DNA of 38,255 nt, taken from assembly GCA_002454505.1 (NCBI GenBank), contig DKJA01000145.1:1-38255 (forward strand). Direction: 5' to 3'. Positions within the stretch are counted from its first letter, which is position 1. Each line of letters begins with the position of its first letter. Positions 23,805 through 32,855 of the stretch are shown piece after piece. The translations under genes were made by a program, and so were the position numbers. Source of the DNA: Oxalobacteraceae bacterium UBA6704. Its GTDB lineage: Bacteria; Pseudomonadota; Gammaproteobacteria; Burkholderiales; Burkholderiaceae_D. The notes under the pieces were generated by a model that did not search any database, had not been told where the DNA came from, and saw only the letters and a program-made list of their open reading frames with translations.

Positions 23805-25493
23805 ATGGGTTTATTTTCAAACATCAAAATCGGCAAACGCCTCGGCCTGGGCTTTTTCCTCATTCTCGCGATGACCGTGCTGATCGCCGTCGTCGGCGTC
23901 TGGCGCCTGCTCGAAGTCGGCGGCTCCACGCGCGCCATGATGGCGGCGCCGCTGACCAAGGAGCGGATGATCACCGACTGGTACAGCCTGAACTTCGCGT
24001 CGATCCGTCGCACCGCCGCGATCGTCAAGAGCGAGGACCCGTCGCTGGGCGCCTACTTCAAGAAGGATGCCGCCGAATCGGTCAAGAAGGCCGCCGAACT
24101 GCTCAAGGGCATCGAAACGCTGATCGCGGAAAGCGGCCCGGAGCATGAGCTGTTTGCCCGCATCCTGGAACAGCGCAAGGCCTACAGCGCGTCGCGCGAC
24201 GGCGCCGTCAAGGCCAAGGCCGATGGCGACACGGAAGGCGCGGCCCGCATCCTCGAGCAGCAATTCACGCCCGCCGCGGAGAAATACCAGGATCTGCTGC
24301 AGCAGCTGGTGACGATGCAGCGTGCCAGCATCGATGCCACCGCCACCGGCATCGACAACGACACCACGCTGAGCGCCCGCCTGATCATGGTGCTGAGCGC
24401 CGCCGCGGTGGCGATCGGCACCATCCTGTCCTGGCTGCTGACCCGCGGCATCGTGCGCCCGATCCGCACCGCCGTGACCGTGGCGGAAACCGTCGCTGCC
24501 GGCGACCTGACGCACGATTTCGCCGTGCGCGGCAACGACGAGACGGGCGCCCTGCTGCGCGCGCTGCGCAACATGAACGACAACCTGGCGGGCATCGTCA
24601 GCCAGGTGCGCACGGGGACGGACACCATCGCCACCGCATCGCACGAGATCAGCGCCAGCAACCTGGACCTGTCCACCCGCACCGAACAGCAGGCCAGCGC
24701 GCTGGAGGAAACGGCGGCCTCGATGGAAGAGCTGACGACCACCGTGCGCCAGAACGCCGACAATGCGCGCCAGGCCAACCAGCTGGCCATCGCCGCGTCG
24801 GAAGTGGCGACCCGGGGCGGCGCGGTGGTGAGCGAAGTGGTCACCACGATGAGCGCCATCAACGACTCGTCAAAGAAGATCGTCGACATCATCACCGTCA
24901 TCGATGGCATCGCCTTCCAGACCAACATCCTGGCGCTGAACGCGGCCGTCGAGGCGGCCCGCGCCGGCGAGCAGGGCCGTGGCTTCGCCGTCGTCGCCGG
25001 CGAGGTGCGCACGCTGGCCCAGCGCTCGGCCGCCGCCGCCAAGGAAATCAAGGAGCTGATCACGGCGTCGGTGACCAATGTCGACACCGGCGCGCGGCTG
25101 GTCGATACGGCCGGCGTCACGATGGAACAGGTGGTCGGCAGCATCCGCCGGGTGACCGACATCATGGCCGAGATCACCAGCGCCAGCCAGGAGCAGACGG
25201 GCGGCATCGAGCAGGTGAACGGCGCGATCGGCCAGATGGACCAGACCACCCAGCAGAATGCCGCGCTGGTGGAAGAGGCGGCCGCGGTGGCCGGTTCGCT
25301 GCAGGAGCAGGCATCGCGGCTGGCGGAGGCCGTCGGCGTGTTCCGGATCGATAATGCCGCGCCGGCCGTCGCCCGCGCCACGCCGGTGCGGCCGCAACTC
25401 CAGGCCGCCAGGGCTCCTGCGCTGAAGCACACCCGGCCCGTGAAACCGGCGAAACAGCCGGTGCGCGCCGGCGACGACTGGGAAGAGTTCTGA
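23805..25493 (+). CDS. Methyl-accepting chemotaxis protein with CheR-tether pentapeptide
   Basis: The 562-residue chemoreceptor has a membrane helix at about 12-34, a helical periplasmic sensor, a second membrane helix at about 195-215, HAMP, and the signalling hairpin with IDGIAFQTNILALNAAVEAA at its tip. After the hairpin a flexible Pro/Ala/Lys linker of about 45 residues leads to the very last residues, DWEEF, which match the x-W-x-x-F pentapeptide that tethers the CheR methyltransferase in Tar/Tsr-type receptors. The receptor at 10794-12419 lacks it, so this one may act as the methylation-helper partner. AAGGA about seven bases upstream supports the ATG. The ligand is unknown. Confidence 0.95.
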   Translation: MGLFSNIKIGKRLGLGFFLILAMTVLIAVVGVWRLLEVGGSTRAMMAAPLTKERMITDWYSLNFASIRRTAAIVKSEDPSLGAYFKKDAAESVKKAAELLKGIETLIAESGPEHELFARILEQRKAYSASRDGAVKAKADGDTEGAARILEQQFTPAAEKYQDLLQQLVTMQRASIDATATGIDNDTTLSARLIMVLSAAAVAIGTILSWLLTRGIVRPIRTAVTVAETVAAGDLTHDFAVRGNDETGALLRALRNMNDNLAGIVSQVRTGTDTIATASHEISASNLDLSTRTEQQASALEETAASMEELTTTVRQNADNARQANQLAIAASEVATRGGAVVSEVVTTMSAINDSSKKIVDIITVIDGIAFQTNILALNAAVEAARAGEQGRGFAVVAGEVRTLAQRSAAAAKEIKELITASVTNVDTGARLVDTAGVTMEQVVGSIRRVTDIMAEITSASQEQTGGIEQVNGAIGQMDQTTQQNAALVEEAAAVAGSLQEQASRLAEAVGVFRIDNAAPAVARATPVRPQLQAARAPALKHTRPVKPAKQPVRAGDDWEEF

Positions 25494-25515
25494 CCGCGAT
25501 CCCGCCACGCCCGGC

Positions 25516-25543
25516 TTGACTCGGCGAGGTGCTGTGCTAATTT
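25516..25543 (+). promoter_or_regulatory. Putative sigma-70 promoter of the ScyD/ScyE-like gene
   Basis: TTGACT (25516-25521) is followed after 16 bases by TAATTT (25538-25543), about 55 bases before the start codon at 25598. The match to TTGACA/TATAAT is reasonable, and it lies in the 104-base gap after the chemoreceptor stop. Not tested against other candidates. Confidence 0.45.
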
Positions 25544-25597
25544 GACATGATCGGCCATCGTCGGCATGCCAGGTCCAGTACTGCACAGGAGATCGCC

Positions 25598-26797
25598 ATG
25601 ACAGGATTGCGCAGCTTGTTCGGATGTACGTTGCTGGCGGCCGCGGCTGCCAGTTCGGCTCAGCAGGTGGAGGTGGTCGCGAACGGGCTCTTCAACCCGC
25701 GCGGCCTGGCTTTCGCGCCGGATGGCGCACTGTACGTGGCCGAAGCGGGCAAGGGCGGCGACGGCACGTGCATCGTGGCCGGCGAAGGCCCCAGCTGCTA
25801 TGGCCAGACGGGCGCCGTCGTGCGCATCGACCTGGGCAGTGGCAAGAAGGTGTCGCGCGTGCTGCGCGGGCTGCCGTCGCTGGCGCCGGAAGGCGGCTTC
25901 GGCGCCACCGGGCCGCAGGGCATTTCGTTTGCCGGCACGGGCGACGGCAAGGTCACCATCGGCCTGGGCACCGATCCGGCCGCGCGCGAAGGCGTGGGCG
26001 AAAGGTCGGCGCTGTTCGGGCAGGTGTTGCTGGTGCGCCCGTTCGGCATCGCGCCCCCCGTCCAGCCGCCTGTGAACAAGGCAAAGTTCAAGAGCGTGAT
26101 GCAGGCCGCCGGCGCCGGCAGCAAGGCCTATGCCGACATTGCCGGCTTCGAGGCAGCCAACGATCCGGTGCCGGGCGGTGTCGACAGCAATCCGAACGGC
26201 ATGCTGGCGCTGGGCTCGCACGATGTCGTCGCCGATGCGGGCGGCAACTCCTTGCTGCATGTGGCCGAAGGCGGCGTGGTGTCGGCGCTGGCCGTGTTCG
26301 ACACGCGCGAAGTGCCTGCCCCGCCGTTCCTCGGCCTGCCGCCGGGGGCCACCATCCCGATGCAGGCGGTGCCCACCTCCGTCGTGCAGGGGCCGGACGG
26401 CTGGCTGTATGTGGGGCAGCTGACCGGCTTCCCCTTCCCGGTTGGCGGTGCGAACGTCTATCGCGTGCCGCCGGATGGCGGTACGCCGGAAGTCTTTGCC
26501 AGCGGCTTCACCAACATCATCGGCCTGGCGTTCGATGCGCAGCAGCGGCTGTACGTGCTGCAGATCGGTAACGGGCTGGCGGCCCCTGGCGGGCCACCGC
26601 TGCAGCCGCCCGGCCGCCTGATCCGCGTGAACGGCGACGGTTCGCGCACGATCATCTACGAGAATCTGTATTATCCCGGCGGCATCACGATCGGGCCGGA
26701 CGGCGCGGCCTACGTCACCAATAACGGCATCGTGCCGGGCCCGGTAGCGGGCGCGTTTCCCGAGGGCGGGCAGGTGCTGCGGATCGCGCTGGACTGA
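25598..26797 (+). CDS. Exported ScyD/ScyE family protein (beta-propeller)
   Basis: The 399-residue protein has a signal peptide (about 1-20, cut near SSAQQ). The body shows repeated propeller blades of the NHL/SMP-30 type: NPRGLAFAPDGALYVAEAG, GPDGWLYVGQLTG, IIGLAFDAQQRLYVLQIG and YYPGGITIGPDGAAYVTNNG. This pattern and length match the ScyD/ScyE family, first named for proteins near cyanobacterial scytonemin genes. There is no scytonemin locus here, so the name describes fold and family only; the substrate or partner is unknown. AGGAG six bases upstream fixes the ATG at 25598. Confidence 0.85.
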   Translation: MTGLRSLFGCTLLAAAAASSAQQVEVVANGLFNPRGLAFAPDGALYVAEAGKGGDGTCIVAGEGPSCYGQTGAVVRIDLGSGKKVSRVLRGLPSLAPEGGFGATGPQGISFAGTGDGKVTIGLGTDPAAREGVGERSALFGQVLLVRPFGIAPPVQPPVNKAKFKSVMQAAGAGSKAYADIAGFEAANDPVPGGVDSNPNGMLALGSHDVVADAGGNSLLHVAEGGVVSALAVFDTREVPAPPFLGLPPGATIPMQAVPTSVVQGPDGWLYVGQLTGFPFPVGGANVYRVPPDGGTPEVFASGFTNIIGLAFDAQQRLYVLQIGNGLAAPGGPPLQPPGRLIRVNGDGSRTIIYENLYYPGGITIGPDGAAYVTNNGIVPGPVAGAFPEGGQVLRIALD

Positions 26798-26813
26798 CGC
26801 GCCGGCCGGGCCG

Positions 26814-27023
26814 TCAGCTCTTCTTCAGTGCGGAAGCCTTGTGGGCGGCTTCCGCGCCCGTCTTGTCGCTGACCACCAGGTATTCGGGGTGGTCGGCCGA
26901 CGCAGCCACCTCGTGGCCCTTGATGGCGGTGTGCGCCGTCAGCTTCTTTTTCACCGTGCCATGTACCACGCCCTGCGGCGAGTTCCATTGCACCTTGTCG
27001 CCGGCCTTGAATTCGTTGCTCAT
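26814..27023 (-). CDS. DUF2945 (HVA1/Tudor-like) small protein
   Basis: The 69-residue cytoplasmic protein begins MSNEFKAGDKVQWNSPQG and continues VHGTVKKK, then SADHPEYLVVSDKTG and a lysine-rich end. This is the compact SH3/Tudor-like barrel of DUF2945, often called hypervirulence-associated protein; its function in bacteria is unknown. AGGA seven bases before the ATG at 27023 decides this start. It converges with the ScyD-like gene (16 bases between stops). Confidence 0.85.
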   Translation of the reverse strand: MSNEFKAGDKVQWNSPQGVVHGTVKKKLTAHTAIKGHEVAASADHPEYLVVSDKTGAEAAHKASALKKS

Positions 27024-27133
27024 GACGGTTCCTCGCATCGCGCAGTGGACAGGCGGCCATTGGACCACGCGCCTGGACCATCCTGCCGCACGTTAATGCG
27101 CTGCATCGGTAGCCGCCCCGCCCTGCGGGAAGC

Positions 27134-27370
27134 TCAGCGGGGCTTGCGTGGCGCGGCCGGAGCGGCCGGCGCGCTTGCCTGGGCCTCGAACAGCGCCTTC
27201 GCGTCCGCATGCGCCTGATCCACATTGCGCAGCTTCTCGTTGTCGTCATGGCGCACGAAGAATTCCTTGTCCTGCGCCCGCATCACCATCGTGATCGCCT
27301 GCTTTTCGGTCAGGCCGTACTTCTCGAAAATCAGCGTCGTCACTTCGTCCAGGTATTCTTCGTAAGTCAT
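27134..27370 (-). CDS. Small conserved hypothetical protein (78 residues)
   Basis: The protein starts MTYEEYLDEVTTLIFEKYGL and is predicted to be helical, with many charged residues (about 1-62) and an Ala/Pro tail. I do not recognise a named domain. A helical, acidic and cytoplasmic protein with a clear ribosome-binding site (GGAG eight bases upstream) and GC-rich codon use is likely to be real. It diverges from the M28 peptidase gene over 105 bases and stands 110 bases upstream of the DUF2945 gene on the same strand. Confidence 0.7.
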   Translation of the reverse strand: MTYEEYLDEVTTLIFEKYGLTEKQAITMVMRAQDKEFFVRHDDNEKLRNVDQAHADAKALFEAQASAPAAPAAPRKPR

Positions 27371-27475
27371 ATCGTTCACTCCAGGTAAGGCGCGCATTCT
27401 AGCGCAGTGGCCATGGCCGGGCGCGAAGTGTTGAGGTAAGCTGTGCGCGCCATCCACAAGAGTACAAGGACAACC

Positions 27476-28837
27476 ATGCACTTTCCCAGCAAATCCGCGG
27501 CGCTTGCCGCGCTGTTCATGACCGCGACCGCGATGGCCGGCGCGGCCGAACCGGCGGCGCCGAAACGCCAGGCCGATATCGATGCGATCGTCAAGGAGAT
27601 CTCGTCGAAACGCATCCACGGCTATATCGAGAAACTGGTGAGCTTCGGCACGCGGCACACGATGTCGGAGACGGAATCGGCAACCCGCGGCATCGGCGCC
27701 GCCCGGCGCTGGATCAAGGGAGAACTGGAACGCTGCGGCGCCGGCAAGCTGCAGGTGAGCTTCGACAGCCACGTGCATCCCGTGGGGCCGCGCCTGTCGC
27801 GCCCCACCGAGATCGTCAACGTGGTGGCCACGCTGCCCGGCACGCAGGCCGAGGCGAAGGACCGCATGTACGTCGTCTCCGGCCATTACGATTCGCGCGT
27901 GACCGATGTGATGGACTACACCAGCGATGCGCCCGGCGCCAACGACGATGCATCGGGGACTGCCGCCGTGATGGAAATGGCCTGCGTGATGGCCAAATAT
28001 AAATTCGATGCGACGCTCGTGTTCATGGCCGTCGCGGCCGAGGAACAGGGCCTGTTCGGCGCGGGGCACTGGGCCGAACAGGCGCGCAAGAACAACCTGA
28101 ACGTGGCCGGCATGTTCACCAACGACATCATCGGCAGCTCGCTGAACGAACACGGCAAGCGCGACAACACGCAGGTGCGCCTGTTCGCGGAAGGCATCCC
28201 GGCAGTGAAGGAAGTGCCGGATGCGCTCCGCACGCTGATCCAGACGGGCGGCGAGAACGATTCGCCGTCGCGCCAGCTGGCCCGGCACGTGAAGGAAAAC
28301 GGCGAGCGCTATGTGAAGAACTTCAAGGTCACCGTGATCCAGCGGCGCGACCGCTACCTGCGCGGCGGCGACCATATCCCGTTCCTGGAACAGGGCTTTG
28401 CGGCGCTGCGCTTCACGGAGCCGGCCGAGGACTTCCGCCACCAGCACCAGGACCTGCGCAAGGAAGGCGGCACGCAGTACGGCGACCTGATCGAGTTCGT
28501 CGACACCGACTACACGGCGCAAGTGGCGCGCGTGAACGCGGCGGCACTGGCTTCGCTGGCACTCGCTCCGGCCGCACCGCAGCAGGTCAAGGTACTGACC
28601 GCAAAGCTGGACAACCGCACCGACCTGACCTGGCAGGCCAACACGGAGCCGGACCTGGCCGGCTACCGCGTCGTCTGGCGCGAGACGACGGCCGCCAGCT
28701 GGCAGGGCGCGAAGTTCGTCGGCAACGTGACGTCGTACACCAGCGAGCTGTCGAAGGATAATGTGTTCTTCGGCGTGCAGGCGGTGGACAAGGCCGGCAA
28801 TGTGAGTCCGGCGACTTATCCGGTGCCGCAGCGGTAG
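27476..28837 (+). CDS. Exported M28 family zinc peptidase
   Basis: The 453-residue protein has a signal peptide (about 1-24, cut near AGAAEP). The co-catalytic zinc ligands of M28 aminopeptidases are all visible: H137 and D139 (GHYDSR), D157 (GANDDASG), E189/E190 (AAEEQGL), D217 (TNDIIG) and H300 (GGDHIPF). After the peptidase domain (to about 360) comes a C-terminal beta domain of about 90 residues (DLTWQANTEPDLAGYRVVWR, then VFFGVQAVDKAGNVS) with the look of a fibronectin type III module, which in secreted enzymes often binds substrate or surface. AAGGA five bases before the ATG supports the start. Confidence 0.93.
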   Translation: MHFPSKSAALAALFMTATAMAGAAEPAAPKRQADIDAIVKEISSKRIHGYIEKLVSFGTRHTMSETESATRGIGAARRWIKGELERCGAGKLQVSFDSHVHPVGPRLSRPTEIVNVVATLPGTQAEAKDRMYVVSGHYDSRVTDVMDYTSDAPGANDDASGTAAVMEMACVMAKYKFDATLVFMAVAAEEQGLFGAGHWAEQARKNNLNVAGMFTNDIIGSSLNEHGKRDNTQVRLFAEGIPAVKEVPDALRTLIQTGGENDSPSRQLARHVKENGERYVKNFKVTVIQRRDRYLRGGDHIPFLEQGFAALRFTEPAEDFRHQHQDLRKEGGTQYGDLIEFVDTDYTAQVARVNAAALASLALAPAAPQQVKVLTAKLDNRTDLTWQANTEPDLAGYRVVWRETTAASWQGAKFVGNVTSYTSELSKDNVFFGVQAVDKAGNVSPATYPVPQR

Positions 28838-28862
28838 CCACTACCGATATCTGAAACCGGGA

Positions 28863-29534
28863 TCACGCACTATCGTGGTCGGCGTTCTTGTGGCTGACGC
28901 CGGCCCCGATCCCACCGCCGCCACCACCCCCTCCTCCATCGCCACCACCTCCCCCACCGCCTTTTCCGCCGCCCTCGGCCTGCTTGCGATTGCCGCCGCC
29001 CTGCGCCCGCGTCGGTCCCTGCAGGGGAATGCGCGCGTCGGCGGGGATCGGCCCCAGATCCAATGCGTCACGGATGAATGCGCGCAATGCGATCACCAGA
29101 TCCGCCGTGTGGATGGGACGGCCAGCCGCCATATCGTTTGCCGCCTGGCCGGCCAGCCGGCAATGCTCCTCGGTGCCGAGCAGGATGATGTCCGCCAGCG
29201 CCGCTTCGACGGCATCGCGGATGCGGCGCGAACGGTCCGAGTTCATCTTCGGCACGGCACTCAGGTCCTCCGCTTCCACCTGTCCCTCGACGCGCATATC
29301 GCGCAGGTGACGCGGATCGACCGTCAGCTCGCCGGTGAACGAGCCGCCCAGCGTGCGGTACGCGGCGATCAGCGTGCGCAGCCGCTCGTTGATCTGGCGG
29401 TTCACCCGCTCGCGGCGCTGCTGCACCGTCTGCATCATCAGCACGCGGATGCCCACGCCCACCAGGCTGAAGATGGCCAGCCCCAATAACGTCGTCAGCA
29501 CTGCCTGCCACGAACTGAAATCCATATACCGCAC
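28863..29534 (-). CDS. Membrane-anchored protein with poly-glycine tail, function unknown
   Basis: The product is about 223 residues from a GTG at 29534, preferred because GAGG sits five bases before it; an in-frame ATG at 29525 is the alternative. A single membrane helix (about 10-33) is followed by a basic helical stretch (QQRRERVNRQINERLRTLI), a mixed domain to about 180, and a tail that is almost pure glycine for about 25 residues with one Lys and one Asp, ending near HKNADHDSA. No named domain is recognised in the middle part. The Gly codons are mixed, so the tract is not a simple mononucleotide slip. It converges with the M28 gene. Confidence 0.75.
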   Translation of the reverse strand: MRYMDFSSWQAVLTTLLGLAIFSLVGVGIRVLMMQTVQQRRERVNRQINERLRTLIAAYRTLGGSFTGELTVDPRHLRDMRVEGQVEAEDLSAVPKMNSDRSRRIRDAVEAALADIILLGTEEHCRLAGQAANDMAAGRPIHTADLVIALRAFIRDALDLGPIPADARIPLQGPTRAQGGGNRKQAEGGGKGGGGGGGDGGGGGGGGGIGAGVSHKNADHDSA

Positions 29535-29611
29535 GTTGACCTCGATACGAGTTTCGATGATGCGAGTGTACTGAGCGATGCCGATTCGGTTCGCACGAAA
29601 GACGCGGACAT

Positions 29612-29640
29612 AAAAAAACGCCGGCACAAGGCCGGCGTTT
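29612..29640 (-). terminator. Intrinsic terminator of the M1 aminopeptidase gene
   Basis: AAACGCCGGC (29616-29625) and GCCGGCGTTT (29631-29640) form a perfect 10-bp stem with a five-base loop. On the minus strand the stem runs directly into seven T residues (complement of 29612-29618), the classical Rho-independent form. It begins about 20 bases after the stop of the aminopeptidase gene. Confidence 0.9.
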
Positions 29641-29659
29641 GTCATGCAGCGAAGACGAA

Positions 29660-32305
29660 TCAGCCCAGCTTCACCGTTAACGCCTTCTTGATCGACACGC
29701 AGCGCGCATCTTCCTGCTGGCGTTCCAGCAGCGCGCGGCGGGTACCGGCGGACAGGTCCTTCTGCTGCGCGGCGGCGTCACTCAGGCGCTGCACGCTTTG
29801 CGGCGTGCAGGTGGCCGGAATCATCGTAAAGCCGTAGGTGCGCATGAAGACGGGGCCGGCGGCCTTGTCCAGCGCCGGCAGCTGCGCCAGGCGCTGGGCA
29901 GCGGTCTGTTCGCTGAGCGTGGCCTGCGTCGACGGATACAGGTTCTCCATCGCCGTGCGGATGCGCGAGAACGGCAGCTTGGTCTGCAGGTCGCCGATCT
30001 GCGTCAGCCAGTCCAGCTTCACTTTCGCATCGGGGCGCACGACGGTCGCGGCCAGCGCGGCCGACTGGCCGCTGTCGGACTTGTCGCGCGCTTCTTCGGC
30101 CGCCAGCAGCAGCGGTGCACCCTGGTAGTCGCGGGCGGACAGCTGCCGCACGATGGCCCAGCGCACGTCCTGGTTGATGGTCAGGCCCGGCGGCACGCCG
30201 CGGTCGTTCAGCAGGCCGGCAAGGCGGTCCTGCGCTTCCTTGCTGGTGGCGATGTCCACGTAGGCGCTCAGCCAGCGGCGGCGGAAGTTCTCGTCCTTGG
30301 CGGTGACGACGCCCTGCCATGCCATCTTCTCCAGCGACAGCAGCGTTTTCTTCGTGTACGCGGCATCCGGCGCCATCTTCTGCAGGTAGGTCACGCCCTG
30401 CTCCACTTTCTCGAGCGCGTCGCCAAGCAGCGCGTAGTCGCTTTCGCGCGGCACGTTGTTCAGCGCCGTTTCCATGAACTCGTTCAGCGGCAGCTCGCCG
30501 TCACGCACGCCGTCCCACATGCTTTGCCACAGCATCGTGCGCAGCAGCGGCTCTTCCACCTTGCTGACGCTGGCGCGCGCGGTGCCGAACGAACGCGGGT
30601 CGAGCTGCACCTTCACATAGCCCCAGTCCTCGTAGTTCGGATAGACCAGGTCCGGGCACGCCGCGCCTTTCAGCTCCGGCACATCCGTCGTGGCGCCCTT
30701 GTACGTGACGGCCACCTTGCGGTCGAAGGCCAGCGCCTTGCCCGCGTTGCGGAACAGGGCCACCTGCACGCGCTGCTCGCGCAGCACCGGGTATTCGGAC
30801 GGTGCGCTTTGCGCCAGCGTGAAGTCGCTGATCTTGCCGGCCTTGCAGCTGTAGTGCGCCGCGACCGTGTTCACGCCCGGCTGGTACAGCCACTGCTGCG
30901 TCCATTGCGACAGGTCGCGGCCGGCCGCTTCGCCCAGGCTGCCGATGAAGTCGTCCAGCTTCGCGTTCTGGAACTGGTATTTGACAAGGTAGTTATGCAC
31001 GCCCTTGCGGAACGTCTCCTCGCCCAGCAGGTGACGCAGCTGCTTGAGCGTCGAGGCGCCTTTCGAGTACGTGATCGCATCGATGTTGTCGAACGCATTC
31101 GCGGTGGTCGGCACGGGCACTTCGATCGGGTGGGTGCCCAGCGACTGGTCCTGGCGGTAGGCCGCCGTCTTGCCGCCCGAGTAGAAGTACTGCCACGCGT
31201 TCTTGAACTCCGTCGCTTCGGCGGTGCCCAGCGTGCCCATGAAGGAAGCGAAGCTTTCGTTCAGCCACAGGCCGTTCCACCACTTCATCGTCACGAGATC
31301 GCCGAACCACTGGTGCGCCATCTCGTGCATGATCACCGACGACAGCGAGTGCAGCTGCGCGGTAGTCATCTTGTCCTTGTGGAGGAAGCCCTTCTCGGCA
31401 AACGTGATCGCGCCGGCATTCTCCATCGCGCCGTACAGGAAGTCGGGCACCAGCAGCTGGTCGTACTTCTCGAACTGGTAAGGGATGCCGAAGTACTCGT
31501 CGAAGAACGCCAGGCCCTGCTTGGTGTACTTGAACCAGTCGGCCGGATTGACCTGGGCCGCCACGGACTGGCGTGCGAACAGGCGCATCGGGTATTTGCC
31601 GCTGTTGTCTTCCCATACCTTGTACGGGCCGGCGTGCATCGAGAAGTTATACGGCGACAGCTTCTTCGTGACCGGGAAGGTCCAGCGCTTCGCGCCGGCG
31701 GCGTCTTCCACCTTGCTCTCGCGCGTGGTCGACACGACGGTCCAGTCGGCCGGCGCGGTCACGTTCACCTGGTAGGTGGCTTTCAGGTCGGGCTGGTCGA
31801 ACAGCGCGAACATCTGGTGCGCGGCGGCCGGCTCGAAGTGCGAGTACGTGTACACGCGGCCATCGACCGGGTCGACCATGCGGTGCAGGCCCTCGCCATT
31901 GGTGCTGTGCAGCCGCTCGAAGCTGACCACTATCGTGTTGCGGCCTACCTTGATGTCGCCGGCGGCCAGCGTGATGAACGACTTGTTGTACTCCGGCGTG
32001 ACCGACTTGCCGTTGACGGTAAGCGACTTGATGGTGGCCTTGTCCAGGTCCACGGTCAGCGGCGACGAAGCGTCCTTGAGGTCGAACTGCAGCGTGGTGG
32101 TGGCGGCGAAGGTCTCCTTGCCGGTCAGCGTGAAGTCCAGCTGGTAAGCCACGTTCGAGACACGTTCGGAGCGCGCCTGCGCATCGGCCTGCGACAGCCA
32201 GGCGTTGTCGGCACGCGGCGCCGCGGCGGCCAGCACGGCCGGCGCTGCGATCAGCAGCGAGGAGCCGAACGTCAGCGCGACTGCCTTGGAGAGAAGCGAT
32301 TTCAT
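29660..32305 (-). CDS. pepN: Exported M1 family aminopeptidase (aminopeptidase N type)
   Basis: The product has 881 residues. A signal peptide (about 1-27) precedes the M1 fold, so unlike the cytoplasmic PepN of E. coli this enzyme is exported. The exopeptidase motif GAMEN (292-296) and the zinc site HEMAH (327-331) with WLNE (E350) are intact; the transition-state tyrosine lies in AITYSKGA. The C-terminal half from about 540 is an ERAP1-like helical superhelix. It removes N-terminal residues from peptides. AAGGA before the ATG at 32305 supports the start, and a strong terminator follows the stop. It diverges from the GNAT gene over 97 bases. The gene symbol is given by family only. Confidence 0.93.
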   Translation of the reverse strand: MKSLLSKAVALTFGSSLLIAAPAVLAAAAPRADNAWLSQADAQARSERVSNVAYQLDFTLTGKETFAATTTLQFDLKDASSPLTVDLDKATIKSLTVNGKSVTPEYNKSFITLAAGDIKVGRNTIVVSFERLHSTNGEGLHRMVDPVDGRVYTYSHFEPAAAHQMFALFDQPDLKATYQVNVTAPADWTVVSTTRESKVEDAAGAKRWTFPVTKKLSPYNFSMHAGPYKVWEDNSGKYPMRLFARQSVAAQVNPADWFKYTKQGLAFFDEYFGIPYQFEKYDQLLVPDFLYGAMENAGAITFAEKGFLHKDKMTTAQLHSLSSVIMHEMAHQWFGDLVTMKWWNGLWLNESFASFMGTLGTAEATEFKNAWQYFYSGGKTAAYRQDQSLGTHPIEVPVPTTANAFDNIDAITYSKGASTLKQLRHLLGEETFRKGVHNYLVKYQFQNAKLDDFIGSLGEAAGRDLSQWTQQWLYQPGVNTVAAHYSCKAGKISDFTLAQSAPSEYPVLREQRVQVALFRNAGKALAFDRKVAVTYKGATTDVPELKGAACPDLVYPNYEDWGYVKVQLDPRSFGTARASVSKVEEPLLRTMLWQSMWDGVRDGELPLNEFMETALNNVPRESDYALLGDALEKVEQGVTYLQKMAPDAAYTKKTLLSLEKMAWQGVVTAKDENFRRRWLSAYVDIATSKEAQDRLAGLLNDRGVPPGLTINQDVRWAIVRQLSARDYQGAPLLLAAEEARDKSDSGQSAALAATVVRPDAKVKLDWLTQIGDLQTKLPFSRIRTAMENLYPSTQATLSEQTAAQRLAQLPALDKAAGPVFMRTYGFTMIPATCTPQSVQRLSDAAAQQKDLSAGTRRALLERQQEDARCVSIKKALTVKLG

Positions 32306-32402
32306 CGTTATCCTTGTGAGATGTCTGGCGCCCAGTCGACCCCGATTGGGCGGCGGGGAATGATAACATCAACATTTCGTCAATTAACAGACCGCCAGCG
32401 CC

Positions 32403-32855
32403 ATGCAGCTCGCCCTTGAAACGCCGGACCAGCCGGACGTCCGCGCACTGATCGCCGAACTCGATGCCTACCTGTATGCGCTCTACCCGGCCGAGAACGT
32501 GTTCGCACTGGACGTGGCCGCGCTGCTGAAACCAAACGTGCTGTTTGCCGTGGCGCGCGATGCCGCCGGTGCGGCAGTCGGCTGCGGTGCCGTCGTCGTG
32601 ACGCCCGAATACGGCGAGATCAAGCGGATGTACGTGCGCCCCGCGGCGCGCGGCCAGGGCGTCGCGCGCAAGCTGCTGCTGTCGCTTGAAGCGCAGGCTT
32701 CCGCGCTGGGATGCACGGCGCTGATGCTGGAGACGGGGCCGACGATGCCCGAAGCGCTCGCCCTGTACGAGCGGCTCGGCTACCAGCACTGCGGCGCGTT
32801 CGGCGACTATGCGACGGATCCACTGTCGGTCTTCATGCGCAAGGTAATCCAATGA
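32403..32855 (+). CDS. GNAT family N-acetyltransferase
   Basis: The 150-residue protein shows the GNAT acetyl-CoA site: the strand EIKRMYVRPAA followed by RGQGVARKLLLSLE (about 82-95), then LMLETG and a C-terminal ALYERLGYQHCG, a very common GNAT signature. The acceptor substrate is not evident. The gene opens a compact plus-strand series: its stop overlaps the start of the MazG-like gene (ATGA at 32852-32855). Confidence 0.92.
   Translation: MQLALETPDQPDVRALIAELDAYLYALYPAENVFALDVAALLKPNVLFAVARDAAGAAVGCGAVVVTPEYGEIKRMYVRPAARGQGVARKLLLSLEAQASALGCTALMLETGPTMPEALALYERLGYQHCGAFGDYATDPLSVFMRKVIQ

Noticed and set aside
28895..28990. Plus-strand Pro-rich open frame opposite the glycine tail
   Set aside because: The poly-proline reading is the complement of the Gly tract; the minus-strand frame has a membrane helix, a ribosome-binding site and the longer coherent protein.
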